Source: Engraulis encrasicolus (Eukaryota; Chordata; Actinopteri; Clupeiformes; Engraulidae). From it: 64,000 nt of DNA. Location: NCBI RefSeq assembly GCF_034702125.1, contig NC_085873.1, positions 41,975,224 to 42,039,223 of the forward strand, read 5' to 3'. Shown here piece by piece: positions 23,229 to 37,695 of this stretch (its first letter is position 1; every line of letters starts with the position of its first letter). Under the pieces are notes generated by a model, which made no database searches, had not been told where the DNA came from, and saw nothing but the letters and a program-made list of their open reading frames with translations. The position numbers and the translations under genes are program-made.

Positions 23229-23495
23229 CTACTGAATGCAATCTTTGTGATATTGGACAGCAATTGAATGTGCATCATCTGCTGAGATGCTGGTGGTCAT
23301 TCTTGTTTTCAGGGTGGGATTCTGGGACTTTACAGCAGCCTTTAGAGTTTTACCACCATTTGCAATTTTGACCTGATAAAGCAGTTCACTATCGTCCTTT
23401 TGGTATAAGAAGCATGGTTTCTTATCGACTGGACTCGTACGAAATCTTGTGGATGGTGGAGAAGAATCAGATGCTGAGGTGCCTGGGTCAGTCAT
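23229..23495 (-). pseudogene. Decayed protein-like segment with YHKDC motif
   Basis: An 88-codon minus-strand frame that starts MTDPGTSASDSSPPS and ends near ADDAHSIAVQYHKDC. Between them is CFLYQKDDSELLYQVK. The left arm encodes a diverged version, so the two copies preserve a shared coding ancestry. The layout of a Ser/Pro-rich head, a Cys-containing core and a Y-H-x2-C end resembles uncharacterised multicopy proteins of fish and invertebrates. That is recollection, not proof. Confidence 0.4.
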
Positions 23496-23511
23496 TTTTC
23501 AGTCATTTTTC

Positions 23512-23725
23512 AAGACTTGGTCTGACCAAGTCCATAACAATTAGCATTTCCCAAACGGCATGGTTGATCTGCCTCCTTAGGTTTGCTACTGGTTGACTGT
23601 TGTCCGACCAAGTGAGTGGAGTTCCCGATTTTTTTGAGATCAGAAACAATATTTACATTTCTCTTGGCCTGCCTAGAAGCAGTGCAGAAGGTGCTGCATC
23701 ACTGGGAGGTTGTGGCCTGTCTAGT
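23512..23725 (+). repeat. Dispersed repeat family R1, copy 2
   Basis: The most diverged of four copies. Begins near cttggtctgaccaag and ends ctgggaggttgtggcctg. Confidence 0.65.
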
Positions 23726-24899
23726 GCAGTTCTGCAGTCGTCTTTTGATTTTAACATAGCCCCCATCACTCAGACTGGCCACCTCTTGAACTACTTCCAG
23801 GACATGTCCATCGGCGTCTAATCTTGGATTCTGGACCAGAACCACCTTTTGGCATCGTCAGACTGGCATAAAACACACAGCTTCCAGTTAATGAGCTCAT
23901 AATGCTTGATAATGCCTCTTGTTCACCTCGATGCTCTTCACCCATGATTATAACCAGAACAAACAGCAAACAGAACCCTCACCGTTACACTCCACCACCA
24001 TCACCAACACCAGTTAATGACAGTATGTGCATTAACAATATTAATAACACCAATGTATTACTTGATTTGTAACTGTGTCTTGCAGTCAGATTCCAGGATC
24101 ATCATACAGAAAATACATGCATGCTGAAGGAAGGCAAAAGGCAAAAATGTAACGCCTGTTGACATTCAATATATTCACTACATGGCACTGCTCCTGTTTA
24201 CTGGATACAATGTAGCTGGTATGAGCTTTGCACAAGCAAGCCTGGATATATACAGCACAATGCTGGACACGTAAACTGTTTTGCACATTCTAGCTGGGAT
24301 GTTTTGTATGGTGGGCTTGACAGACATGCATCTACTTGTAGATACTATACAGTAAATCACCAGTTCAAGTAAATTAGCATGGTAACAAACTGTCTGAGAA
24401 TATTAAAACTACCACCAGTAGATTCAGTGACCCTGAAAATGTAGGTTTAGCAGTTTGAATCAATGTTTTAGCTCATTCAGAAGCTGAGATATTGCAAAAT
24501 TATGTTTTTTCGGAAGCCATTTTGAAAAATCCAAGATGGCCGCCATGCAGACATTTGTGCAAATGGAAACATGGTTTTTCTGATTGCTTATACAATATAC
24601 TTTTCAAAAATGTATAGTTTTCCAAATCCCCATAAAAATCCAGCGAAAGGTTCAGATCCAAACGTAATGAACCTGACTATAAGTAGGGATTGAGACTCCC
24701 CAATTGGTTGGCAGGCAGGGAAGGCAGAGATGGAGGCAAGCAGGCAGGTAGGAATGGAGGGAGTAGGGATGGAGACTGGGAGAGAGGAAGAAAGGCAGGC
24801 AGGCAGGGAGGAAGAAAGGCATGCAGGCGTACAAATGGGGTAGTCTCCTGGCCACTCGCCATGTCCCACCCAACTATGCCTGTAGGAAACACACATACT

Positions 24900-26840
24900 C
24901 ACACACATGTATGCACATTCACACATAATAAGACACATTTGTACACACACATACCTCTCCTCTCCTCACTTCCCCAACCCCTCAGGCATGAGCAGACAGC
25001 TGAGGCAATTTATCAGCAGGTCTTCAGCTGTGTATTTTCCTGTCTGCTGGAACCAGCAAAAAGTGGAGCATCATCATGTATATGTACACTAGACCTCCTG
25101 AGAAGTGAACTCTGAGAAGTAGGCCTATCTAGTATCCTTAGACATAGAGTTCTTCAGTAACGCGGAAGCATGTAGTAGATTGTAGTCTTTCATGTTAGCA
25201 TTTAAGGACTTCCTGGTTCGTATCGGCTTCCGGCCTCCATAGGGAATGAATAGGGGCTAGTTTCAAATAAGCTCCGAGTGCAAGCACGCGCTTAGCGAAC
25301 CCCCGCAAACTGTCGAGGGTGTTAAAAATAGGCTGTAGGTATGACATGGTTGATCATTTTGTGTCAAACTTCGACATAAATACGATGTTGCGTCCATATG
25401 CTAAACCCGGAAACTTTTGGCGACTACAGAAGCAGCGCCTGTATCTAACGTCATGTACGTGCGGAAGGTTGTACCCATGGCAACCAAAGGAAAGTATGTA
25501 GTTCGGAAGTTTTAATGATCAGAAAGGGGTTAGCAATATTGAATTATAATCGTCATGATTTAACATGTGAATACACCAACATGATGATACGATCCGTTCC
25601 ACTAATGAGAAAGGGATGCGGGGACACGCTAATGTTCGTTGTTGGCGTGCAACTTATATTTTTGCCAAACCTGAATCTCTATGGCGTTTTGCAATGTAAA
25701 AAATCGCCATGGAACCGGTAGTCCAAACGCCGCATACAAGTTGACGTCAACGCTGAAGAGCTCTATTGAGGACATCATTGACTTGAAAGCAGCGATTGGT
25801 TGATGGTGATAAATTGTAATTCTAGTAAAATATGAATTGTAACTGTCAATATTTGTGTTCTCATGTCCATTTTAACTTCATACATACTTCAAAACTAAGA
25901 TTTGAAAGTAAAAGTTTGTCTTTGTATTCTGTTTTTTTGTTGTTGACGTATGTGGACATGTGATTTACAAAATGGGCTGATCTCCATAGGATCACTTAAA
26001 TGCCAGACCTTTTTTTCTGAACTAGGGATGTCAGCTTGTGGCTGGACACCTTTTGAAATTTTGGAGGGTCTGCGCCTAAAGTAGTTTCCGTCATGTGATT
26101 TTCTGTTATGAGGGTCAGAGACAGAGATTGAATCTCTCCACAATGCAATGAAGGGGGTTCTCTGTCGATACTTGCTATAGAGATGAAATATTTCCTCAAA
26201 GTTTTCAGAGTTAACAACTAGGAAGAGTTTGTGTGTACCGGGTTCAGTTTCATCTGTTCAGTTCCATGGGTTCAGATGGGAGATGCCTGATGGATATTTG
26301 ACAGCCGGGTAGCAAGTTGATTGACTGCTTGACTAACTTGGCTGTATGACACACATGGTGAGCAGACATCAACAATAATGCAAATGAGGAATCACTTAGA
26401 GCTCTCTTGTCAGTGTTTCATCGTGCATTATCGTGAACAATCAGCTGAAACATTTTTTTTTAATGCAAGCTGTAATATTTTAATCTAAAACAAATATCTT
26501 TCATTGAGGGGCACAATTCCAGTTCCATAAAGCTGATGCGTCATTTCATAATGGAGTGTGTCATTTGCAATTATGTTCATGCACCATAAGCGCAAGTCAG
26601 ACTTTTATCTATCAAGGTCAACTAAAAAAAAAGAACAAAAAAGTTTATCGCATCTAATTAATGATTGCTCGAGAAAAAAATCTACAATAAGTGCTAAGCC
26701 TCAAGCGTCTGGAGTTCAATTATCTCTCTTAATTTCCCTAAATAATGTTTTGTACGTGACACGACTATTAGCACAACATAACCTGCCAAACAAACAGAGT
26801 GCATATCCTACTCCAGAGAGGCAGCTAAAACAGAACAAAC
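24900..26840. other. Non-coding stretch, nothing recognised
   Basis: About 1.9 kb. A CpG-containing block at 25140-25760 differs in composition from its flanks and may be a decayed element, but I found no matching ends. Confidence 0.4.
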
Positions 26841-26848
26841 CTCTGTGG

Positions 26849-26922
26849 AAGGAGATAGATAGAGAGAGAGAGAGAGACAGAGAGAGACAGAGACAGAGAC
26901 AGAGAGACAGAAAGAGAGAGGT
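26849..26922. repeat. (GA)n repeat
   Basis: GA units with gacaga interruptions. Confidence 0.9.
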
Positions 26923-27154
26923 TTTGAATTTGACCCCTTTTTTCATCCATTTGCAACAGATGTCAGAGCAGCCTTACCACTCCCACCCTACCTCCACCTC
27001 CCACCCTACTCCCAAATGCACCTTACAGCAGTTGTCTGAGTGTGTGTGTACGAGCGTGGAGATGGAAAATAAAAAGAAAGATGGGAAAAAAGTACAAATT
27101 GACTTGTGTGCACCTGGCAGGATGAATTACACAAGGACAAAAGCAAAGGGATAC

Positions 27155-27181
27155 GCACGCGCGCACGCGCGCACGCACGCG

Positions 27182-27246
<65 letters not shown>
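27155..27246. repeat. (AC)n microsatellite
   Basis: CGCGCA-rich start followed by about 60 bp of AC. Confidence 0.95.
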
Positions 27247-27248
<2 letters not shown>

Positions 27249-27385
27249 CAGTGAGTCCGTCCTCAGCTCTCTCACTTGCTAACTACTCGGCAGAGCGGAA
27301 GGTGCCAGAAGGTAATCACAGTTTCATCAGATGTAACATTTCGAACCAGCAACGGCGCTGCTAGCACAGTTGTTGTTCTGCCTCG

Positions 27386-27645
<260 letters not shown>

Positions 27646-27659
27646 TGTGTATGTTGGTT

Positions 27660-28813
27660 TGTGTTTGCTTGTTGTGTTACACTGTTGTTGTGTCTTTTTA
27701 TCCTCTACAATCCGGCGGCAACATCTAAGAGCCCCAGGCTTGTCTGATCCTGTCCTGTTTTTCAGACGCACCTTGTAAAGCACCTTGTATTTGATTAGCC
27801 TCGTAGCCTTGTAAGTCAGACAATGGTGTCTGCGATGCCGTCTTTTGGTGTTTTACAAAAACGCTGTCTGGGAAAATTAGCTATTAGGGCTGTCATGGCC
27901 TCCTATTAAGCAGGAGCAAGCAGAAAACCAGACTCAGCGGGGAAAAAAAAGGGATGATTGCAAAGGTGGTTACAAACAAGAATGTGGAGAGTGCACCGTT
28001 GATTGTTCAGAAATAGGCCTAGGCATGGCAATCATTTGAAGTCTGAGTCTCAATCTCTCCACTAAATGTGCACTTCCAAATGCACAGAGTTGCACTGTGC
28101 GGATGCACCACCAACACTTCAATTAACCTACAAAATCCGAAAAGCAAGATGGCTCTGCAATTCAAGCACGTTCAGTGAGAGTCACAATAATCTCCATTCA
28201 TTCATTTCAAACATACTGAGAGTGGGAACTGCAACTGTTTCTCCTACGAGATATTTTGTTTCACTCCACAAGATCATTAAGTCAAGACTGGATCAAGAAA
28301 TACCTGAAGGCAGACAGAGTTTTCAAAGGTATTATGAATTGATGAAATGGACTCTTGGTAGACAGGGTGGATGCATTCTCTGATTGCTGCAGGACAAGAC
28401 ATAAGCTAGTACCAGAGAGAGTAGAGAGAGAGAGGTTCCATTGGCCCATTGTTTCCTGGTTCTATTATGGCCCCCCTTAGGCAGACCTAGGCAGACCGAA
28501 GGACTGTTCTATTCATTGTAGGAGCATTATGACACAGCCCTTTAGGCAGACCGGAACCTGGTCGCGTTAGGTGCCCATAGAAACCTATTATGTTGGCATA
28601 TACTTAAAGAATCTCTGCTAGTACTGTACACACACATAGACAACGACAGCCAGTGCCACTACTGTATAGATTTTTTTATTATTATTATTTTTGGTGGAAT
28701 TTTAATAAGTATATTCATTGCAGCATATAAACCACCAATTACTAATTAATTCATGGGCATTACATGCCATTGCGCCACCTGATGCCTGAGCCCGCCCAAA
28801 AAAACGAACCCTG

Positions 28814-28815
<2 letters not shown>
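27660..28815. other. Non-coding stretch, nothing recognised
   Basis: The open frame at 28066-28383 (105 codons) has no recognisable domain or flanking splice pattern. Confidence 0.45.
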
Positions 28816-30292
<1,477 letters not shown>

Positions 30293-30477
30293 TAGTGTTG
30301 TCCTGTGTGTAAATCTGTGCATGCCTGTGTGAGCACTTGGCATACTTGTACGTTTTGTTCCTCCTCTCAATCCTCAGAACAGTGTCTTCATATCTGCACA
30401 CTAAACAATTTTCATATTGATTTCTTACTCCCATCTGTCTGCCTGGCCCACTGAGGTTTTATAGATTAATTAGAATC

Positions 30478-30775
30478 AGTGGCATGCACATACATTTTAG
30501 GGCAGGTGCTGAAGGGGAGGGGGGGGGGGGGATGTGGGTCATGTGGTACTTCCATATTGAGGCTATATATATTACAGTACATTGGGGCATTTTGTCTCGT
30601 GCTTTTGATCATCGTGAAGCATTTTTAGATTGTCATGGCAACAAAGACCACAGTACATTGTGACATTTTTTTATTTTATTTTTTTAAGAACTTTCAAAAA
30701 TGCCATTTTTTGTCCAGTAAGGCAAAGGGGCAGGTGCTTGAGCACCACTTCATCCCTATCCGTGCACACCTATGG
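30478..30775. mobile_element. Possible decayed hAT
   Basis: The ends cagtggcatgcaca and gtgcacacctatg are imperfect inverted repeats. Flanking octamers agree at only 5 of 8 bases. Confidence 0.3.
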
Positions 30776-30925
30776 TGAGAGTGAAAAGAGCTATAACAAG
30801 ACTCTAGTCTACAGGGTGACCACTCTCTCTGGCCCCCTTTATACCACCCTGTAGTGGACGACGGGACCACGGCTCGTGTAGTGGATGCTTGAAGCATGCG
30901 ATGGATGAATAAAGGGGTTTTAAAT

Positions 30926-30928
<3 letters not shown>

Positions 30929-30976
<48 letters not shown>
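30929..30976. repeat. (CA)n microsatellite
   Basis: 24 CA units. Confidence 0.95.
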
Positions 30977-30978
<2 letters not shown>

Positions 30979-31034
30979 TGCTTCAAACCCAATGTTGTAA
31001 AAACCTGCAAAAAGTTTGTGAGTATTACGCACTT

Positions 31035-31217
31035 AATCTCTGCTGCACTTTAAGTGGGATGGGGGGGCTGGGGGTTCAAGCACTGGTGTCACTTTTACCT
31101 GTTATTGCACTTTACTTGAAAACCTGCTGCTACTAAGTATTGTACCCCAAACACAATTTCACTGCCTTTTTGACAACGACAATAAATTCTTGAATCTTGA
31201 ATCTTGAATTGAATCTT
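31035..31217 (+). mobile_element. L2-type LINE 3' tail
   Basis: Ends with aatttcactgcc, acgacaataaattcttgaatc and TTGAATC repeats, the usual L2-like terminus in fish. No coding part. Confidence 0.55.
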
Positions 31218-31666
31218 GTATACACCATGGGAGTACACAACTCCCTTATATTGTTCATTTTTCCTGTTGGTGTTGACAGCTTTTGACACTGATGAAGTCT
31301 GTGTGTGTGTGTGTGTGAGATTTTTTTTTTAAAAGCATAGGTTATTTTGTGTGTCTTTCATTTAACCTTTTTACCGGGTAAGGTAAGGAAGTTGTTTTTA
31401 AATTTCTGGAGTTTGTTGGCAGGCATAAGGGTGGCCTCTTAAGGGGTCCTTGCCTCCAGTGACTGCACATGAATATGGGCAAACACGGGAAGAAAGTGTC
31501 TCCGCCAAGGATAGCAATCTGCAATATGAATCTGTCAGCCGACACCATTATGCGTTCTTTTGATTTGAGAATTCATGAATATGTATTATAGCTGGGAGTC
31601 ACTTGGTGTGCAGTCACAAATGTATCGTAAAGCACAATATTGTTTTTACTATTCCTCTTTTCCTGA

Positions 31667-31882
<216 letters not shown>

Positions 31883-32315
31883 TTTCATCACTGGATGCTT
31901 TCCATTGATGTGAACTTAATGCACTAGTTTGCCATATTTGACTACCTAACTGCTGTTTGTTGGCAAGAGGCCTGAATTTTTGGAGCTTTTTTCATGCATT
32001 TTTGCAATTCAATCATTCGGGATTGGAAGGTGCTGTGCTGTGCAATGTGAAAAGGGGGCTCTCCCAGATACACCTGGTCTTCTTCTTTTTCTATCACTCT
32101 TGCTCATTTAGGCCTACTTATTCCACTCCACACCTTTCTCTTTCTCTTTCTTGATGTGTTCAAATAACAACCTTGAGAGGAGGAGATTCATAAGTAACTA
32201 ACATATTCACGACTGACCTCCCTAACTAAAGCAGCAACAGCAGGTTCCAAATATGAATTTTCAAGGTACCAAAAGGGGCATGTAGTACCTTGCATACGAC
32301 GAGCCCCGTTTTGAT

Positions 32316-32734
32316 CAGAGATGCACCGGATCCTGATTTTTAGGATCCTGCCGGATACCGGATCCACTGCTTAAGATCCTGCCGGATCCGGAACCGGATA
32401 CCGGATCTTATGAAAGGGTTGAAACACATAGCCAACTCGCACACCTGGGCCATTTTTATTACGTTGGCGCAAACTATTTTTAAGACTCATTGGCTTACTG
32501 CCACACTGCCTTCAACGGCCGCTTCCAATGGGCTTTCACTCCATGCAGCCAATGGAGTTGTGAAAGACTGACTGAAAAGCCTAGGCTACGTAAAAGAGAT
32601 GCCCCAGATCCTGATTTTTAGGTAACTGCCGGATACCGGATCCACTGCTTAAGATCCTGCCGGATCCGGATAGTCTGAAAAACCCTATTATCCTGCCGGA
32701 TCCGGAACCGGATCTTGGATCCTGTACATCTCTA
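32316..32734. mobile_element. hAT element rich in CCGGATCC words
   Basis: Starts cagagatgcaccgg and ends gtacatctcta, with exact octamer gttttgat on both sides (32308-32315, 32735-32742). Many copies of gccggatccgg and gccggatacc lie near both ends. A second copy begins at 63666. Confidence 0.88.
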
Positions 32735-32824
32735 GTTTTGATCATGGCTTTCATCGCTCGAGCAACACAGTTGAGTAAAGGCCACATATGGCGCAAGCTC
32801 CTTAGAGATGGAATGGTCATAGTG

Positions 32825-32963
32825 TTGTGAAAATTGAAAATAAAGGCTCCCGCTTCTTTTCATTTAATTTGACATGCTTCATTTCATTGCATGTGCCATT
32901 TGGTCACATTAAATGAAAAGAAACGGGAGCCTGGTGTGCTGACCTTATTTTCAATTTTCATGT
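32825..32963. mobile_element. Small foldback MITE
   Basis: tgaaaattgaaaataa and ggctcccgcttcttttcatt are mirrored as complements at the other end around a short centre, giving imperfect arms of about 50 bp. Confidence 0.65.
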
Positions 32964-33120
32964 GACTTTGTTAGTCCTGCACCCAAAATATTTTTGAGAC
33001 GGATGTGCATGTTTTTGTTCCCAAAGATGCTGGTGTGGTAGCAGCCAGTGATGGCATTTGGAGGGGGGCACTGAGAACAAACTACCACCAACAGCTCAGG
33101 GAGAGGGTTAGAGCCTAATC

Positions 33121-33334
33121 CAGGGGTTCCCAACCTTTTCCAACTTGGGGCCCACTCGAAATTGTCACAAATGTTTGGGGCCCACCTCTGACCCGATTAC
33201 GAATAAAACTCACATAAATCAGCAGCAACGCACACCAAAATGTGGTTATAATTTTTAGAATATTATTTCAAGACCCACTTGGTATACCTTCAGGGCCCAC
33301 CAGTGGGCCCTGGCCCATAGGTTGAAAATCACTG
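33121..33334. mobile_element. hAT MITE, 214 bp
   Basis: Starts caggggttcccaacc and ends ggttgaaaatcactg, with perfect octamer gcctaatc (33113-33120, 33335-33342). Confidence 0.9.
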
Positions 33335-33492
33335 GCCTAATCTATGGTCATACCAAATGCAGCAGATGTGGTCAAATAACTGAAGAAACTCACTGGACTA
33401 TACAGATTGACAGCATTTTTTATGTTTCATCACAGAAAGAAGCTTGTGTTTTTCGTGTGACGATAAAAACACTAAAGCCGCAGCCTTTAACG

Positions 33493-33805
33493 GTGCAGTG
33501 TGTAATATTTTTTGTAGTTTATTTCCAGAATCCATGCTGCCCATTCACTAATGTTACCTTTTTCATTAATACTTACCACCACCATCAAATTCGACTGGAA
33601 AAAATTGCTCCTGGTCCGCCACTTTGAATTTCCAGAAATAGGCATTTTTAGCTGAAATACTCACTGCCCTTTGGTCATACTAGTAAATATTAGTTCATTA
33701 ATCATTAATCAAACTCAAATTCGGCAGTAGACAGCACAATTTCACTGAGCAGTGTGGTTGCAATACCTACTCTGGCCACCATCTTACACAGTGCACATTT
33801 AAGGC
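33493..33805. repeat. Dispersed MITE-like repeat R2, copy 1
   Basis: Begins cggtgcagtgtgtaat and ends cttacacagtgcac, short inverted ends. A related copy starts near 48075 and is split by a hAT. Confidence 0.6.
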
Positions 33806-33848
33806 TTCGTGTTGGAGGTGCTAAAAAGGGCATGTGTCTTGTAGCCAG

Positions 33849-34112
33849 CAGAGGCGCATCTTACCACCAGGCAAGGCAGGCAGCCGCTCGGGGCCCCCAA
33901 GCCTCTAGATAGTGGATAACAGCACACACTTTACCACAGTAGTGGCGATTTTGATTCAAATGTTCATTATTTTGCATTTTCGCTTGGGGCACCCAAGCCT
34001 CTAGATAGTGGATAACAGCACACACTTTACCACAGTAGTGGCGATTTTGGTTCAAATGTTCATTATTTTGCATTTTCGCTTGGGGCCCCACCTGACCTTA
34101 GAATCGCCTCTG
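33849..34112. mobile_element. hAT MITE with 96-bp internal tandem
   Basis: Starts cagaggcgc and ends cgcctctg, with exact octamer gtagccag (33841-33848, 34113-34120). Inside, a 96-bp unit containing gcctctagatagtgg is repeated twice (starts 33901 and 33997). It inserted at the edge of repeat R1. Confidence 0.85.
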
Positions 34113-34120
34113 GTAGCCAG

Positions 34121-34343
34121 GCTGTGCCCTGCTAGTGAAGCAACAGCTTCAGCATTGCTACCAGTCAGGTCAAGAGTCAATGCATGTACTTTCTGAGTTC
34201 CCGCAAATACGGGAACTCCTCCCACTTTGTTGGGAAGCAAACAATCATTAGCAAACAAAGGGATGCCGTTCGGGAAATGTCAATTGTTATCCTCTTGGTC
34301 AGACCAAGTCTCGAAGAGATTTGAAAGTCGATGATAATCAGAC
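34121..34343 (-). repeat. Dispersed repeat family R1, copy 3
   Basis: Reverse orientation relative to copy 1 and closely similar to it, including the pair gggaactc and gagttccc around cgcaaatacg. Confidence 0.75.
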
Positions 34344-34689
34344 TATGTATCTTGTAGACGAGCTCTGTGTTGACCATGGCTTGCATCATATAGTGCCAGC
34401 TCCTTAGAGATGGAATATGGTCATTAGTGTTCCCCAAGATGCTGGCAGGGAGACGAGTATCAAGTGATGGCATTTGTAAAAGGGCATGGAGGACAAGCTA
34501 CCACCAGCAGCCCAGGGTCTTACACAGTCTTCTTGATTATAGCCTTATTGTACGCACATGCATGTTACATAACAAATGCAGCAAAAGCAGGGGCAAGTCA
34601 GTCTTTGAGTGAGATATAAGAACAAGACTGTGTTGAGGCACTACATGCTACTGATGGCTGTACTGTAGGCTGCGTTTTAAGACTTAATG

Positions 34690-36290
34690 TATGTTCATCA
34701 CTGATTCTTGAGAAAGTGGCTAAAACAGGTTGTAATGTTGACAGAAAAAAACAAAGTAAATTACAAAATGATATGGTATATCCTCGTAGACTAAGGTCTT
34801 GGCTTTTCAGAAATGCACAAGGCCAATCTCCCCATTATGTATTTTTTTCAGAAATCAGGCTTTTCTCCGATCATACCTTGTTTTTTGTCAACACCGTCAG
34901 ACACAATTAAAAGTTATTAAAATTGTATTGATTTGGTTGCATATGTATCTGGAGTTTTTAAGTGATTATGTGTGTTTTTTGGTTCACACATATGCCTTTA
35001 AATGTTGAAAATTCACTTTTGTTCTATTTTAATACTGTTTCATGTGTTCTAATTTTAAAATATGTACCGTCATACGATGCTTACTTAATGCCTAAATACA
35101 ACAAACAATTTTTTGTAATTTCACAAATATTCGTGTAGGCTTAAATTGGCTATTACTTTGATATTTCAACAACTCCTAAGGAAAATGTTGTAAGCACATT
35201 CCTTTAAAATGTCCAAAACTCCTTCTTACGGTGGTGACTTAAGAACTGACGGTGGTGACAGTAATCTGAGAGTGGTGAAAGTGGCCTAATTAGTACCTGC
35301 ATTTAGCAAAATAAATAGCCCTCTCAAGTCAATGGCATCTTGCATAAACACTTTATTTTTGTGTGTGCACAGTATGAGCATGTGTTTTTACTTCATTAGT
35401 TAGATTATCTAGGAAGTAAGCCACTGGTTGTTGAAAATGTGGTAAAACAGCTTTTAAGTTGTTCAAATCGAAAATAAAGAGGTGTATTATCATAGATGTA
35501 GGTCTTGGCTGTGCAGGGAATGCATTGGCCAAGCTCCCCATGTTTAACATTTTTCATAAAATGGGCTCTTTCTTGTTTTGTCAACAGCGGCAGACAGAAT
35601 TAAAAGTAAAAACACATGTTTACTGTATTAATGTGAATTACTTTAACAATTCAACATAACTGTAGATACTTATTGTATGCATATTCTTAAAACATGTCAA
35701 AAACACGTAAAACATGTGTTTTTTGGTGAACTCCATCAGATGTCACCACCGTCAGGTTTTCTGACAAAAAAAAACCTCCAAATGCACCTCAGTGGTGGCT
35801 AGAGTATCATTTTGGATCACAATTATTACTAACATGCCTAGTAATGTTTCATTAACCAGCACAATTTAGTAAAATATGGAACAACATGATGAGCAGAACA
35901 AAATCTGACGGTGGTGACATCTGACGGTGTGAGACAAAAAAACACTCTTTTAAATATTATGCATTGTTTGTTCACATTAGCCATTTCATTTTCGCTCTGT
36001 TTCTTGGGTGCTTCATACCTTTTCTGAAAAAAATTATATTTATTAACATTAATGTAATACAATACTATTAAAACCCCCGACGGTGTTGACAGTTTATGGT
36101 TGGGACAGTACCAGTGTCCAAACAAATTAACAAATTGAGGACAAAATAGTAAACTTACAGGAGCTTCAGTGATGGTGAAGTATGCAGTAGAGCTAAAGGT
36201 TTGGAAAGGGGTCCTCAGTAATGAAAATTACCTTGTGCATACTTGATTTTATTGTCTTTTAGAAAAAATCTGACGGTGGTGACCAATATG
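34690..36290. repeat. Diverged repeat block with CTGACGGTGGTGAC motif
   Basis: Exact CTGACGGTGGTGAC occurs at 35246, 35905 and 36270 (+) and as the complement at 35742-35755. Variants are at 34886, 35229, 35579, 35921 and 36078. The segments around 34780-34910 and 35480-35605 are also similar, suggesting old ~690-bp tandem units. No coding frame. Confidence 0.7.
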
Positions 36291-36299
36291 CTGGACACA

Positions 36300-37690
36300 T
36301 TTTGAGCAATTAGTAAATAATAGTAAATATTGTTTTACATCCACTATGTGCACATCTGTAGAATCACTTTAATATGGTCTTCCACATCATGGTGATATTG
36401 TTCAATTCTGTTAGTGATTTTTGTATTTTAAGTCAATTGAAATGATGATGCCAGTCCTTGGGACAGGCGTTTTTACAGGGTGTGGACAGGTTTATAGCCA
36501 TGAAAAGTAATAAAATTACACTTAAATATTTCAAACAACTGTGTATTCGTGTGACAGACCCCTTGGCCATTACCTGGGTTCATTTTGTTTGTGAAAATGT
36601 AGTTGATTTTCAACAGAATTAATATTTTACTGCAGGGACATGTTTTTGCCAAACTTTCAAGAATCAGTGTAATAATAAATGCAGTAAAAGTTGTATAATA
36701 ATAAAAGAACATTGCTGACCTCTGTATGTGGCGAACATCAAAGGGGGAAAATGGGCTATGGCTAAGGGCTATGCCACAATGTCAACCAATGTCATTGATC
36801 CTTCCCATGAAGTTAACTGAAGTTAATGGTGGGGCAATTAAAGAGTTCTTGCTGATACAGAAAAGAAACGTTTCATGAGAGAGAGGGGAAGGGAGGAGGG
36901 GGAGGAAGTTAGAAAGAGTCTTTGAGTGAGATTGAAAGAACAAGATTCATCCTTCTGTCTTGTAATTCATGCCTCCATCTTGTCTCTGTGTCTCTTGGTC
37001 TGTAGCCCTCCAGTGAAAACCACATATGCTGACCTGTGCACTTTCCTCTCAGAGCTTATTTGGTAGAAAGCCCCCTGACTCCCCTTTTGTAGATAAATAT
37101 GCTTACTGGCTCTCACTAAATCTCATCTCCCCCGCTAGACAGTGGGACAACTTGACAGTCATGACAGTCACCATAGCCTCCCTTTTATTCATTCTTTTTT
37201 ATTTTTATTTTTTGCTGACTGACAATAATTTTCCATTTGCCATCCCCTCATCCATTTCTTTTGCGCATTCATAAGTAAACATATCAGAAGCAAGCAGCCT
37301 TCCAACGCTAACGTGCAACCACTTCAAACATGTCTTGTTTATGTTGTGTCTAGTCTTTGTTTGTTTAATGTTATAAAAGAGGCTCTGCCTTTGAAGGTGG
37401 CAGTGTTTGTGTTCCGGGTTATTTTTTAATGTCTTCCACACGGTCTTCATTGTTTTTGTTTTTTTACAGTTACAATATAATCCTCTTTATTGGTTTAGTA
37501 GGTGTGTCAAGGTTGAAGCCAGAGGAAATATAAGCAATGATAATGAGAAACCCTGTTTAAGGTTAAAGTTTTGTATTTCAAAGTCTCTGTTCTTTGTTTT
37601 CTGCATGGTGTATTGCATAGACACTGTAGTACAAACGTTTCTAATTGAAGAGTGTGGGTTTTTGAACATTCTATAAAAAGAATGTGTTTT
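36300..37690. other. Non-coding stretch left of the BEL element
   Basis: AT-rich sequence with no supported gene or repeat. Confidence 0.45.
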
Positions 37691-37695
37691 ATAGC
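37691..37695. repeat. BEL/Pao target duplication, left
   Basis: atagc, repeated at 45313-45317. Confidence 0.9.

Larger units (their letters stand above)
23170..24682 (-). repeat. Right arm of large inverted duplication
   Basis: Reverse copy of 21387-22955. It carries dispersed repeat R1 (23512-23725), which is absent from the left arm, so that insertion followed the duplication or a replacement occurred here. Confidence 0.75.

Noticed and set aside
25140..25760. CpG-richer block as a gene promoter or exon
   Set aside because: No open frame with exon signals and no CpG-island density. More likely a decayed repeat.
28066..28383. 105-codon plus-strand frame as a gene
   Set aside because: No recognisable motif and no exon signals.
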